DNA of 37,509 nucleotides from Spirochaetia bacterium (GTDB taxonomy: Bacteria > Spirochaetota > Spirochaetia > Treponematales > Breznakiellaceae): assembly GCA_025997675.1 (NCBI GenBank), contig BNUX01000022.1, positions 1 to 37,509 of the forward strand, written 5' to 3'. Numbering within the stretch: the first letter of the stretch is position 1; each line of letters starts with the position of its first letter. Position numbers and translations under genes: made by a program. The notes below the pieces were generated by a model. The model searched no databases. It was not told the origin of the DNA and saw only the letters and a list, made by a program, of their open reading frames with translations. Positions 9,201 to 19,500 of this stretch are shown here, piece after piece.

Positions 9201-10680
9201 TATTTTCCTTGGTGGCCCCCTGCTGGACCGCCTTACGTATGTCGGAATTGATGAAGGCTGAACAGTGCTCCCCGAACTTGAGGGGAGCGTCGGCGTTAAG
9301 GGCGATGGGGCCAATGTCTTTGGCGCTGTGTATGGAAAGATCCCCAGAAGCGGATTCCTCCAGGAACGACCCGGTTCCGGCGGAACAGGCTTCGTTCATG
9401 GCGTAATCAATGGGCACCCCGTTCTTGAGGAGCACATACTTGGCGTCCTGCCCCCCAATCTCGAAGATGGTCTCCACCTCAGGATCAAAGTAGGTGGTCC
9501 CCACGGCATGGGCGATAATTTCGTTATACACACCGGGGGTTTCCAGGAACACCCCCAGGATCTCCCGTGAGGAGCCGGTGGTAGACACCAGCCGGATATC
9601 GACCTGCTTGCTCCCCGTATCGGCGACAACCTTCTCCTGGATGATCCCCAGACATTCCTTCAGGGCCTTAACCGGATCCCCGTGGGTACGCCCGTAGTGG
9701 CTCGCCACGATCTCGTCGGTCTCGGCATCCACCAGGCATGCCTTGGTGGTGGTTGAGCCGCCGTCCACCCCCAGGATGTAGCGGCGCCCCGCCTGCACCT
9801 TGCCGTCGGGCTTGTCAAAGGTCTTTACCTTACCGGTCCAGTCTTTCAGGGCGCTCAATGCGCCGAAACGTATCTCGTTGGGCTTAAGGAGCTGCTCAAC
9901 ACCCGGCAGAGGACTCCCGGACTGGGGAGCCAGCACCGCCGCGCCCAGAGCCTCAAACACCGAGGCCGTAGGAGGGATGATAAACTCAATGTGGGGGGCC
10001 TTCTCCCGGATAAACCGGATGATGTGCCGGTTCAGGGTGATACCCCCGGCCAGAACCACCCGCCCGGAGCGGATCTTCGCCCGTTTCAGGAAGTCGATAA
10101 CCTTCACCGCCATCACATCGGAAAGGGACAGGACGATATCATCCTTGGTGGCCTCCCGCTTATTCAGCCGGTGGGTACAGTCGCTCTTCATGAACACCGA
10201 ACAGCGGGTTGAAAGGGCGTAGACCTTGGCGTCATCGCTTACCTTGTTGATATCCTCCAGCTTCATGTCCATCCGGGCAAGCTGCTGTTTAAGGAACTCC
10301 CCGGTGCCGCTGGCGCACTTATTCCCGGAAAAGTTGTTGATGATCTTCCCGTTTTTGTCCAGGGAATACACCACCAAGTCTTCCCCCCCCATACTGACCA
10401 CCGCATCGGCCTTCAAATCGAGCGCCCGGAGCGCTGCCTCCACGCAGAGGGGCTCCAGGGTCCCCGCCGCGTCAAACATAAACCGGCCCTCATTGCCGGT
10501 AACCAGGGTGGGAACCCCCTGGGGAACCTTGCCCTCGCTCAAAAGCTTCCGTACCGCCGCGCCGAAATCCCCCTCGTGGGGAACCGCCGCACTCCATATA
10601 ACTTGGACGTTCTCCTGCCCATTTTCAGCCAACACCATCTTCAAACTGGTGGAACCGATATTAATTCCTAAAGACTGCAT
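6280..10680 (-). CDS. giant acyl-CoA dehydratase activase (BadF-type ATPase twice, DUF2229, HgdB-like)
   Basis: A 1466-aa iron-sulfur ATPase of the 2-hydroxyacyl-CoA dehydratase activator superfamily. Two ASKHA-type ATPase domains are in tandem. The first (about 1-270) starts with GINIGSTSLK and has the cluster cysteines in KCASGTGEF and RCSVF. The second (about 310-570) has GVDGGSTTTK, ACSAGTGSF and HCSAF. A CQSCDNRCP cysteine cluster follows near 600, then DUF2229 and a C-terminal dehydratase-subunit-like half with scattered cysteines (NFSCAPDSF, GKECVPSH). Such single-chain activases occur in anaerobes; their substrate is largely unknown. ATG 10680 was chosen because GAGGGG precedes it; the in-frame ATG at 10692 would place that site inside the gene. 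It is monocistronic and divergent from perR. Confidence 0.9.
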   Translation of the reverse strand: MQSLGINIGSTSLKMVLAENGQENVQVIWSAAVPHEGDFGAAVRKLLSEGKVPQGVPTLVTGNEGRFMFDAAGTLEPLCVEAALRALDLKADAVVSMGGEDLVVYSLDKNGKIINNFSGNKCASGTGEFLKQQLARMDMKLEDINKVSDDAKVYALSTRCSVFMKSDCTHRLNKREATKDDIVLSLSDVMAVKVIDFLKRAKIRSGRVVLAGGITLNRHIIRFIREKAPHIEFIIPPTASVFEALGAAVLAPQSGSPLPGVEQLLKPNEIRFGALSALKDWTGKVKTFDKPDGKVQAGRRYILGVDGGSTTTKACLVDAETDEIVASHYGRTHGDPVKALKECLGIIQEKVVADTGSKQVDIRLVSTTGSSREILGVFLETPGVYNEIIAHAVGTTYFDPEVETIFEIGGQDAKYVLLKNGVPIDYAMNEACSAGTGSFLEESASGDLSIHSAKDIGPIALNADAPLKFGEHCSAFINSDIRKAVQQGATKENITAGIIGSIVANYLNRVVGNRTIGGKIFLQGGVAKNVAVPLAFAMMLDKEILVPPSPELMGCFGVALLAKRKNADGLLDEKPVVIDDLLTRVIGYERVFTCQSCDNRCPIQVLTVGGESGRKYMFGGRCNKYTNMRKKVKDVPVFDYVEKRQKLLFEECAAPVSSEASYKRSFVVGIPRAFSVHTLYPLYSWFFHELGIRTFLSTEVAHAGLARAESTYCFPAEIAHGAVQDCLDKGADYVLLPHFRDMPSYDEKVHANFCPITQALPYYIEKAFPDVDKKKFLPLVVSFKFGEGKALELFTVMTDLLGIDAAETKAAFDKALQKQYDYFSAIKKLGEEAIRDARKADRPVIAILGRPYNAFTAEANMGIPRKFTTRGFSIIPFDILPFEGEDIFSNMYWYYGQQDVKSAALLKKEDNIYVTYITNFSCAPDSFILHYLKWFMGQKPFLVLELDSHSADAGVDTRVEAFLDIIDGYRAKKDAIEGERYSNGWRFVAERTGGKNFDLRIDNDKTGEKVPIVGNKRVKVLLSNMGNISTEYMSAALRHQGINAETMPVATGKTIQVARAHASGKECVPSHLVLGGALQFLFGEKYRKDELYLLFVPITTGPCRTGQYYVYYENLFKDLRLENVVIFILSADNSYGELGSDFVKGIWRGFVLADYLKDIQTSLKAVAVDPERALAAFEKSWRRVMHAVEFKPNTIWTELEQVARDVKRIPLKRRVVDCPKVLVVGEIYVRRDDFAVGELTDLMSERGIVVKVAGIAEWIHYLDFVREYSLKKLINLRKPGRRLFSKPWNDLKKLEIEEWWKHSIEKKVLSILGPTGLIPDTPQDMHEIMKYTQEHFVNLELNSEIAVSSGAAAAAMDHGYSGIVNISPFACLIGRVIEGLFTPWARERNYPILSVEVDGNLLPPNIVNKLNIFMVNVLRFKGSNDLSSLVDKAGSHNKRFDIYGGTNDENGNGTAGTDGRIDKAVS

Positions 10681-10704
10681 ACAACCCCTCAAAAATACGA
10701 GACA

Positions 10705-10733
10705 ATCATACCAAGATCGTCAATTTGACTCAA
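10705..10733 (-). promoter_or_regulatory. promoter for the activase gene
   Basis: Read on the minus strand: TTGAGT (10733-10728), a 17-bp spacer and TATGAT (10710-10705), about 25 bp before the chosen start. Correct spacing and good hexamers support it. No dyad operator overlaps it. Confidence 0.6.
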
Positions 10734-10788
10734 TAGAACCCATTTCTGGCTACATCCGATAAAAATTCATTATTAAATAAAAAACCTC

Positions 10789-10817
10789 TTGCTTTTTTGG
10801 AGCTAAGGAACTATATT
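10789..10817 (+). promoter_or_regulatory. perR operon promoter
   Basis: TTGCTT (10789-10794), a 17-bp spacer and TATATT (10812-10817). An inverted-repeat operator follows directly at 10818-10833, covering the expected transcription start. Confidence 0.65.
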
Positions 10818-10833
10818 AATAATAGTTATTATT
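10818..10833. promoter_or_regulatory. probable PerR/Fur-family operator
   Basis: A perfect inverted repeat AATAATA-GT-TATTATT lies between the -10 element and the start codon. It is AT-rich with half-sites resembling the PerR/Fur box (TTATAAT or ATAAT type), but with a 2-bp rather than 1-bp centre. Position suggests autorepression of perR-rubredoxin-rubrerythrin, relieved by peroxide. Confidence 0.65.
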
Positions 10834-10849
10834 ATTGGAGCAAAGGTTT

Positions 10850-11317
10850 ATGTCAATACCCAGAGTCGACAGAAAGCATAGCAAAAAACGGGATGCGATC
10901 CTGGCAATGGTCCAGTCCACCGACTCCCATCCCGGCGCCCAGTGGATATACGATGAGCTCAAGTCGGAAATCCCCGGCCTTTCCCTGGCCACGGTATACC
11001 GGAATATCAACCTGTTCCGGCAGGAAGGGGCGGTAGCATCCGTTGGGGTCGTTGACGGGGAAGAACGGTTTGACGGCCGGGTGGAACCCCACCCCCACTT
11101 TGTCTGCGGCTGCTGCGGCCGGGTCATAGATTACGATGCCCCGGACCTGCCGCCCCAGTTTTCCAAGGTTATGGAAATGCTGAAAGACGTGACGGATACC
11201 CAGGGGGATGGCCGGCAGGATGCAGGCTTTGTCATTGATTACCGCAAGACCGTGTTCAACGGCCTCTGCTCCCAATGCGTGCAAAAGCACGGCTTGAGCC
11301 GTTGCAAATATTTTTGA
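10850..11317 (+). CDS. perR: Fur-family peroxide regulator, PerR-like
   Basis: A 155-aa DNA-binding repressor. The N-terminal winged helix (to about residue 80) includes HPGAQWIYDEL and the recognition region LSLATVYRNINLF. The C-terminal metal domain has two zinc pairs, CGCC near 87 and CSQC near 143. Regulatory metal ligands can be proposed in ERFDGRVEPHPHF, where the Asp is kept as in PerR. The neighbours, rubredoxin and rubrerythrin, favour PerR over an iron-responsive Fur. ATG 10850 has GGAGCAAAGG upstream; an in-frame TTG at 10835 is less likely. Its last codons are duplicated downstream together with the rubredoxin segment. Confidence 0.88.
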   Translation: MSIPRVDRKHSKKRDAILAMVQSTDSHPGAQWIYDELKSEIPGLSLATVYRNINLFRQEGAVASVGVVDGEERFDGRVEPHPHFVCGCCGRVIDYDAPDLPPQFSKVMEMLKDVTDTQGDGRQDAGFVIDYRKTVFNGLCSQCVQKHGLSRCKYF

Positions 11318-11600
11318 AAGGAGAGTATGATTATGAAGAGTTGGATATGTGTAATCTGCGGGTACATTGCCACCGGGGATAAGCCCCCTGAGATCTGTCC
11401 CCAATGTAAGGCTCCGGCGTCTAAATTCGCCGAGAAGAAGTGAAAACTGCGGCTTGAGCCGTTGGAAATATTTTTGAGAGGAGTGTGTGGTTATGAAAAA
11501 ATGGGTATGTACCGTTTGCGGGTATGTTTTTACCGGGGATAAGGCCCCCGATGTTTGCCCCCAGTGTAAGGCGCCGGCGTCCAAGTTCACCGAACAGAAA
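11291..11600 (+). repeat. 160-bp tandem duplication: perR tail plus rubredoxin domain
   Basis: Segment 11291-11440 is repeated at 11451-11600 with a constant 160-bp offset. Each copy contains the perR C-terminal codons (encoding GLSRCKYF in copy 1 and GLSRWKYF in copy 2), the TGA, an AAGGAG or GAGGAG site, the start codon and the rubredoxin-like domain. In copy 2 the perR codons are a non-functional relic. The simplest history is duplication in an ancestral perR-rubrerythrin pair, producing a free rubredoxin gene. Confidence 0.85.
11333..11443 (+). CDS. minimal rubredoxin-like protein (36 aa)
   Basis: Starts MKSWICVICGYIATGDKPP and ends KFAEKK. The two iron-binding pairs CVICG and CPQC are intact, but the protein is shorter than standard rubredoxins (about 52 aa), matching the compact rubredoxin module of reverse rubrerythrins. 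ATG 11333 has AAGGAG nine bases upstream; ATG 11327 would be too close. It probably passes electrons to the adjacent rubrerythrin. It is nearly identical in design to residues 1-35 of that protein because it arose by tandem duplication. It is too short for many gene finders and easily missed. Confidence 0.85.
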   Translation: MKSWICVICGYIATGDKPPEICPQCKAPASKFAEKK

Positions 11601-12035
11601 GAGGGGGCCAACTATGCCGCGGTTCACACCGTTGGTGTTGCCAAGGGCGTGGAAGAGGACATCCTGACCGACCTGCGGGCCAACTTTAACGGCGAATGCA
11701 CCGAAGTTGGCATGTATCTGGCCATGGCCCGTGTCGCCGACCGGGAAGGCTATCCTGAAATTGCCGAAACCTTCAAGCGCTATGCCTTTGAGGAAGCGGA
11801 CCACGCCTCCCGGTTTGCGGAGCTTCTGGGTGAAGTCATCACCGACTGCACCAAGAAGAACCTGGAACTCCGGGCGGAAGCGGAACACGGGGCCTGCGCC
11901 GGCAAGACCGACCTGGCCAAACGCGCCAAGGAACGGAACTACGACGCGATCCACGACACGGTCCACGAAATGGCCCGTGACGAAGCCCGCCACGGCTCCG
12001 GTTTTGCCGGTCTCCTGAAGCGGTACTTCAAATAA
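11493..12035 (+). CDS. reverse rubrerythrin (N-terminal rubredoxin domain)
   Basis: A 180-aa peroxide-reducing protein with domains in the reverse of the usual order. The rubredoxin module comes first (CTVCG and CPQC, residues 1-35). The ferritin-like diiron domain follows, with ligand motifs [20 protein letters not shown] and DEARHGSGF. Reverse rubrerythrins in clostridia reduce hydrogen peroxide, and oxygen via NADH-linked partners, and are PerR-controlled. ATG 11493 has GAGAGGAG eight bases upstream; the GTG at 11487 is less suitable. It is the last gene of the PerR operon and a strong hairpin follows. Confidence 0.93.
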   Translation: MKKWVCTVCGYVFTGDKAPDVCPQCKAPASKFTEQKEGANYAAVHTVGVAKGVEEDILTDLRANFNGECTEVGMYLAMARVADREGYPEIAETFKRYAFEEADHASRFAELLGEVITDCTKKNLELRAEAEHGACAGKTDLAKRAKERNYDAIHDTVHEMARDEARHGSGFAGLLKRYFK

Positions 12036-12048
12036 GCGGTTAGGACGG

Positions 12049-12090
12049 GGCGCGGAACGGGAAAAGAGGCCCGTTTCGCGCCTTCATTTC
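12049..12090 (+). terminator. terminator of the perR-rubrerythrin operon
   Basis: A 13-bp stem, GGCGCGGAACGGG (12049-12061) with CCCGTTTCGCGCC (12070-12082), has one G-U pair and is followed by a T-rich but interrupted stretch. Confidence 0.8.
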
Positions 12091-12112
12091 TTCCCTATTA
12101 AAAATAATTTCC

Positions 12113-12141
12113 TTGACCTTTTCTCCTGGTATAAGTATTTT
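12113..12141 (+). promoter_or_regulatory. grpE-dnaK promoter
   Basis: TTGACC (12113-12118), a 17-bp spacer and TATTTT (12136-12141). No CIRCE inverted repeat (TTAGCACTC-N9-GAGTGCTAA) is visible, so HrcA control is not supported here. Confidence 0.5.
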
Positions 12142-12174
12142 TTAATGTAACTTAGAAAAACCAGGATATAACCA

Positions 12175-12753
12175 ATGAAGAATGACGAAAAAGCCGAAGA
12201 AGAAACGGCAGCCTCGGAGCAGGACGAAGCCGAATCCGGAGACCCGGTAGAAGCCCCGCTTTCCCTTGAAGAGCAGATCGCCGATCTGGAAAATAAGCTC
12301 AAAGAAGCCAAGGATCAATACCTCCGCAAGGCGGCGGACTTTGAAAATTTCCGGAAGCGGATGAATCAGGAAAAGCAGGCCGCCATCGACTTTGCCAACC
12401 AGAGCCTGCTCCAGGACCTTATCCTGATAATTGACGATTTTGACCGGGCTATCAAATCGGCGGAAAGCATGGCCGCTCCCTCATTTGACAGCTTTTACGA
12501 AGGCATCACCCTGATCGAAAAGCGGCTTGTCTCCCAGTTGGAAAACAAGTGGGGGCTCAGGCGCTTTGATTCCGCCGGGGAAAGCTTTGACCCGAACCGG
12601 CATGAGGCTATTATGATGGAGAAATCCCCGGATATTGCTGAACCTGTGGTTCAGGAGGACTTCCTCCCGGGCTATACCCTGAAAGACCGGGTGGTACGAA
12701 GTGCAAAGGTAAAAGTTTTAATGCCCGAGGAACCCCCGCGGCAGGAAAATTAA
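12175..12753 (+). CDS. grpE: GrpE nucleotide exchange factor
   Basis: A 192-aa cochaperone that exchanges ADP for ATP on DnaK. It has an acidic, disordered N-terminus (to about residue 28), then a long coiled coil including LEEQIADLENKLKEAKDQYL and the conserved FENFRKR, then the C-terminal beta domain with FDPNRHEA and LKDRVVRSAKV. Length is typical. ATG 12175 follows a weak AGGA-type site. It is first in grpE-dnaK-dnaJ; dnaK begins 27 bp downstream. No hrcA precedes it. Confidence 0.95.
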   Translation: MKNDEKAEEETAASEQDEAESGDPVEAPLSLEEQIADLENKLKEAKDQYLRKAADFENFRKRMNQEKQAAIDFANQSLLQDLILIIDDFDRAIKSAESMAAPSFDSFYEGITLIEKRLVSQLENKWGLRRFDSAGESFDPNRHEAIMMEKSPDIAEPVVQEDFLPGYTLKDRVVRSAKVKVLMPEEPPRQEN

Positions 12754-12780
12754 GTATATTAGTATAAAGGAGTCGGTATA

Positions 12781-14709
<1,929 letters not shown>

Positions 14710-14718
14710 ACAATGCAG

Positions 14719-14765
14719 AATGAGGGGTTAGGGGTGATTATCAACAATATTCCTAATCCCTCATT
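14719..14765 (+). terminator. dnaK-dnaJ intergenic hairpin
   Basis: AATGAGGGGTTAGG (14719-14732) pairs with CCTAATCCCTCATT (14752-14765) with one G-U pair around a 19-nt loop. No T run follows, so it is more likely an mRNA-processing or stability element, or a partial terminator lowering dnaJ, than a full stop. Confidence 0.6.
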
Positions 14766-14796
14766 TCTAAATTCCTGGTGATTAAAGGGTGAAGAT

Positions 14797-15918
14797 GTGG
14801 CTAAGCGTGATTACTACGAAGTCTTGGGCGTTCAGAAAGACGCTTCCAAGGATGATATAAAAAAGGCCTATCGGAAGCTTGCCATACAGTATCATCCCGA
14901 TAAGAACCCGGGGAATAAGGAAGCGGAAGAAAAATTCAAGGAAGCCAGTGAGGCCTACGAGGTCCTCTCGGATGACCAGAAACGCCCGGCCTATGACCAG
15001 TTCGGCCATGCCGGGGTTGAGGGTATGGGTGGCGGCCAGGATTTCTCCCAGGCCTTCCGGGGTTTCGAGGATATTTTCGGCGGCGATTTGGGCGGCATCT
15101 TCGAGACCTTCTTCGGCGGGCATCGCGGCTCAAGCGGCGGGCAGCATAGCAGTGTCAGGCAGGGCGCGAACCTCCGTTACGATATCGAAATACCCTTTAA
15201 GGATGCGGTTTTTGGCTCCAAGGTCGAAATCCAGTATTCCCGGAACGAAAGCTGCCCCACCTGCAAAGGCTCCGGAGCGGCGGGAGGGACCGGAAAAAAG
15301 GTCTGCCCCACCTGTCAAGGTTCGGGGCAAGTCCGTCACAGCCAGGGCTTCTTTTCCGTGGCCAGTACCTGCCATTCCTGCGGCGGGGAGGGGTACATTA
15401 TTGAGCACCCCTGTAAGGATTGCGGCGGGTCAGGCGCCCAGAAAAAGCGGCAAAAGATCATGGTTACCATCCCACCGGGGGTGGAAAACGGCAGGCGGGT
15501 GGTCATCCGTCAGCAGGGGGATGTCGGCCCCAACGGCGGCCCGCCGGGAGACCTCTACGTGTTTATCCGGGTTAAAGCCCACGAGTACTTTGAACGCCAG
15601 GGGGAGGACCTTTACTGCGCAGTTCCCATCTCCGTAACCCAGGCGAGCCTCGGGGCGGACATACAGGTACCCACCCTGGACGGCAAAACCATCAAGGTGA
15701 AGATCCCCCCGGGCATCCAAAACGGCAAACTCCTGCGTATCCGTGATGAGGGCGTCCCCTCCGGCGGCCGGAGAGGCTGTCTCTACATCAAGGTTATCGT
15801 ACAGATACCCGCCAAGCTCTCCAAACGGGGACGGGAACTGATGGAAGAGCTGGCTAAAGTTGAGGGCGAAGTGGATACACCCAAGCCTATTCCTCTTTCG
15901 GAGTTAGCAGGGCAGTAA
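14797..15918 (+). CDS. dnaJ: Hsp40 co-chaperone DnaJ
   Basis: A 373-aa DnaK partner that stimulates ATP hydrolysis and delivers substrates. The J domain (about 1-70) has the HPD motif in YHPDKNPG. A Gly/Phe-rich region follows (to about 115). Four CxxCxGxG-type zinc repeats ([32 protein letters not shown]; about 148-212) and the C-terminal substrate domain complete it. The start is GTG 14797 behind AAAGGGTGAAG; the ATG two bases upstream is out of frame. It ends 5 bp from the opposing UPF0316 gene. Confidence 0.97.
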   Translation: MAKRDYYEVLGVQKDASKDDIKKAYRKLAIQYHPDKNPGNKEAEEKFKEASEAYEVLSDDQKRPAYDQFGHAGVEGMGGGQDFSQAFRGFEDIFGGDLGGIFETFFGGHRGSSGGQHSSVRQGANLRYDIEIPFKDAVFGSKVEIQYSRNESCPTCKGSGAAGGTGKKVCPTCQGSGQVRHSQGFFSVASTCHSCGGEGYIIEHPCKDCGGSGAQKKRQKIMVTIPPGVENGRRVVIRQQGDVGPNGGPPGDLYVFIRVKAHEYFERQGEDLYCAVPISVTQASLGADIQVPTLDGKTIKVKIPPGIQNGKLLRIRDEGVPSGGRRGCLYIKVIVQIPAKLSKRGRELMEELAKVEGEVDTPKPIPLSELAGQ

Positions 15919-15923
15919 TACTG

Positions 15924-16484
15924 TTACTTGAACAGCTTCCGTGAAACAGAGATGGTCCCTCCGTGGAGACCCGAAATATCATTGGTGATAATCATGGCGG
16001 TACCATCAATGCGGTATATCTCCCGGATAATCTCCTCCTTGCCCCTGCGGTTGGCAAAAATCATCAGCACCGTCTTGTCGGAGTCCCGGCCGCAGGCATC
16101 CATAGTGGTAACCGCATAGCCCTTGCTCCGCAAAAGGCTTGTCACCGTGCCGCTATTTTCCCTGGATACGATGGTCTGAACCAGCACCTTCCCCAGAGCG
16201 ATAAAGTTCTCTATCCGGGAGCCGATGTATACCCCCAGGGAGAAGCCGATGCTGTACACAATGCCCTTAACCGGCGCTTCGGCAATCCCGATGATTACCC
16301 GGGAGGCCACAAAGGTCCAGAGGAGTATCTCAAAAAACGAAAGGATGGTCCCCACCCGGCGGTAGCCCTTGTTGATAAGGATCTGCCGCAGCGTGGCTAG
16401 GGAAACCTCTATAATCTTGGCGAAAAAGATAAGCGCAAGCTCCAGGGGAGAGGCTGCGCTGAGAAAACTGATGACCCGTTCCAT
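15924..16484 (-). CDS. UPF0316 family membrane protein (DUF5698 + DUF2179)
   Basis: About 186 aa. The N-terminal half has three predicted hydrophobic helices (about residues 12-28, 40-60 and 70-90) with a conserved LRQILINKGYR loop. The C-terminal half is a soluble DUF2179-like domain (SRENSGTVTSLLRSKGYAVT and a later IYRIDGTAMIIT). Function is unknown; the soluble domain resembles those of YitT-type membrane proteins. ATG 16484 is used, but a TTG at 16493 is closer to AAAGGAG and equally possible. It lies 8-17 bp downstream of the hybrid kinase on the same strand and is probably cotranscribed with it. Confidence 0.8.
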   Translation of the reverse strand: MERVISFLSAASPLELALIFFAKIIEVSLATLRQILINKGYRRVGTILSFFEILLWTFVASRVIIGIAEAPVKGIVYSIGFSLGVYIGSRIENFIALGKVLVQTIVSRENSGTVTSLLRSKGYAVTTMDACGRDSDKTVLMIFANRRGKEEIIREIYRIDGTAMIITNDISGLHGGTISVSRKLFK

Positions 16485-16501
16485 ATCGTGCAATAACTCC
16501 T

Positions 16502-19500
16502 TTATTCGTTTTTCAAGGCGTCTATCCGTTCCACCGCCTTATCATACTCAAAGAGCAAAACATACTGTTCAATTTCACTGATAAGGGTCTTAACGTTACT
16601 GTCCAGCGGCAAGGCACTATAGCTCAGTAACAGTGTGTTCACCGATTCGGTATCCATTGCTTTCAGCGCCTCGCTCAATGGCCCCAGGTCAAGGGAAGCG
16701 TAACCGGGACTCAGGGAACGAAGTTCCAGGGCCGCGGAAATACGGGACCTGAGCAGTTCAAGCCGCTCCAGAAAGGCCCCGGTTTTCTCCGCTATCACCA
16801 ACCGGTTGCCGGCTTTCCCGGCCTCTTCAAGCTCCGCCGCCAATTCCCCGGTTTCTGCGGCGCCGATGCTGCGGGCAGCCCCTTTGAGGGCATGCACCGT
16901 AATGGTGTAGGGTGACAAATCGGCATGTACCGCCTCCGCCTTTATCCGGGGCAGCCGTTCCCCCACATCATCGCAAAATACGGCGAGGATCTTCCGGTAA
17001 GCCGCCGCAGAACCCCCGGCAAGGGCCAGACCTAGTGTGGTATCCACCCCCGGAATGCTGAGGGCTTCCGTATCCTCCCCGGATTCCCTTAGGGACCCGG
17101 AAGCGGCGATTTGTTTTTCTTCCGGCAGCCAGGTCCGCAGGATTTCGTCCAGTTTCTGTACCCCAATGGGTTTCGCCAGAAAATCATTGAGCCCGCTCTT
17201 CAGGAACAGGTCCTTTTGTCCGGAAACGGCGTTCGCGGTCAGCATAACCACGGGTAAATCCCGGTAATAGGGGTCATCTTCGCCCAGGGCGCGTATCCCT
17301 ACGACAGCGCTTATACCGTCCATTTCGGGCATCATGTGGTCCATAAACAGGATGTCATACCGGTTCTCCCGTACCAGTTTGAGTGCTTCCCCGCCGGAAA
17401 GACAGGTGTCGATTTGCATCTTGTAGGGGGCCATCAGTTCTGCGGCAACCCGGATATTGGTGGCCATATCATCCACTATCAGCACACGGGCGGCGGGGGC
17501 GGTAAAGGAAATCCACTCATCCCCGTGGGTCAGGGCGGTAGTATTGATGTCGTTCAGAACGTTGGCAAGAACGCCGGAATAGATGGGCATGTGGACGCTG
17601 CCCGTATCCCGGTACGCGGAGGTCTCCCCCAGCTCTATCATGATAATAAGCTGGGTGGAGGAAAAGACCTTGTTCCAGTGGCTGATACATTCCGCAGCAT
17701 AGGTGGAAGAAACAAAGGCATAGTCATACTTCGTTCCTTCCAGGCCCCTCATAAAATCCTCCGGTTCCCCGGCCATTGCCGGGTGGATACCGATACTCCA
17801 AAAGGCCTCCAGAAGCGTGGCGGCATGCTTGGGCCGCCGTTCATAGACCAAAACCCGTTTCGTCCCGGCATCCTCTACCCGGGCAAGGGGCAGCGCATCC
17901 TCGAAGCGCTGGACCACCGTGGCGGTAAAGGTTGAACCCTTGCCGTAGGTGCTTTCCACGGTAATTTCACCCCCCATAGCCCGGCAGAATGAGTTGGCAA
18001 TGGTAAGCCCCAAGCCTACCCCCTCTATCCCCCTATTGGTCTCCCGGTCTACCCGGGTAAATTCCTTGAACAGCTGTTTCATATCCCCGGCGCTGATGCC
18101 GATACCGCTGTCCTCAACGATAAAAAACAGCTTCAAGGTATCAGGCCCAAGCCGTTTCATCTGTACACTCAGGGTTATATAGCCCTGCCGGGTATATTTT
18201 ACCGCGTTATTGAGGATATTGATCAGTATCTGCCGTATCCGGACATCATCCCCCAGCATCTCCGCAGGGATGGAGCCGTCCAGGTTTACGAAGAAGTCGA
18301 TGGGCTTTTCCGCCACCTGGATACGGATAACATTGACCACATCGTTTATCAGGGAAGCGGGATGATACTTCCGGGATTCTATCGCCACCCGGCCGGACTC
18401 TATTTTTGAAAAGTCAAGGATGTCGTTGATGATGGAAAGAAGGGTGTTCCCCGCCTGTTTGATAACCGACGCATATTCATAGACCTCTTCGGAAATATCC
18501 TTCCGTAAAATGATTTCCGCCATCCCCAGGATGGAATTCATGGGGGTGCGTATCTCGTGGCTCACCCGGGCCAGGAAGGAGGACTTGGCCTTGTTTTCCT
18601 CGTCGGAACGGTACCGGGCCACGTTTATGCGGATCGAAAAGGCGCTCAACACCACCATCATGATGACGCCGATAAACGCCAGGGCAAAGGACATGGTACG
18701 CACGTCCTGGAAATAGCTGGACCGGGGACTGGCGATACCGATATACCAGCCATTGTACATCTGCCGGTAAAAAACAATCACCACAATCCCTTCGCTGTTC
18801 CGCATGGTAAACTCGGTGATTGTTTCGGGCTTGTCCCTCATCTCATCCGCCAACTCTTTATAGGGTCCCCCCAGAGACTCAAGGGGCCGGCCGATATAAG
18901 AGGTATTCGGATGGGCCAAAAAGGTTAAGTCCGGGCTTACCAGCAGCCCATAGCCGCCCCGGGAATACTGCATGGAGGTAACATAACCGGCAATTTTGCC
19001 CAGGTCCACATCAATGCCGATAACCCCGAGGTCTTCCCCCGCATCCCCCTCAAGGGTCAGGGAAAGGGTAACCACCAGGATGTCTAATTCGGCGTCAACA
19101 TAGGGGTCGGTAATGACCACCTTGCCCCGGTTCCCCAGGGCGTTGATATACCAGGGCCGTTCCCGGGGATCATACCCCGGAGGGGGCTGCCAGCCGCTGC
19201 CGTCAATATATTCACCGTTAACGCGGCCGTAAATATCGAGGAAGCCCGATAAAATTGCCGGGTCCTGATGGATAGCCTCGTACAGTGAGACAAAATAATC
19301 TTCAATTTGCTGCGGTGTCTGGCCCATTTCTACCCGGTCAACCACGGAAATGGCATCCTGGACAAGGCTGACATGGGCTTCCTGGAGCCACGCCTGAACT
19401 TTCGCCTCCGTGGTAAGCACCATCTCTTCGGCGCCCTGGGCAATTTGCCGCTCCACGATGGAACTGGTAAAGGAGTTGCTTGATACAACCATCAGGGTAA

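Noticed and set aside
12085..12175. CIRCE/HrcA operator before grpE
   Set aside because: No TTAGCACTC/GAGTGCTAA-type inverted repeat is present.
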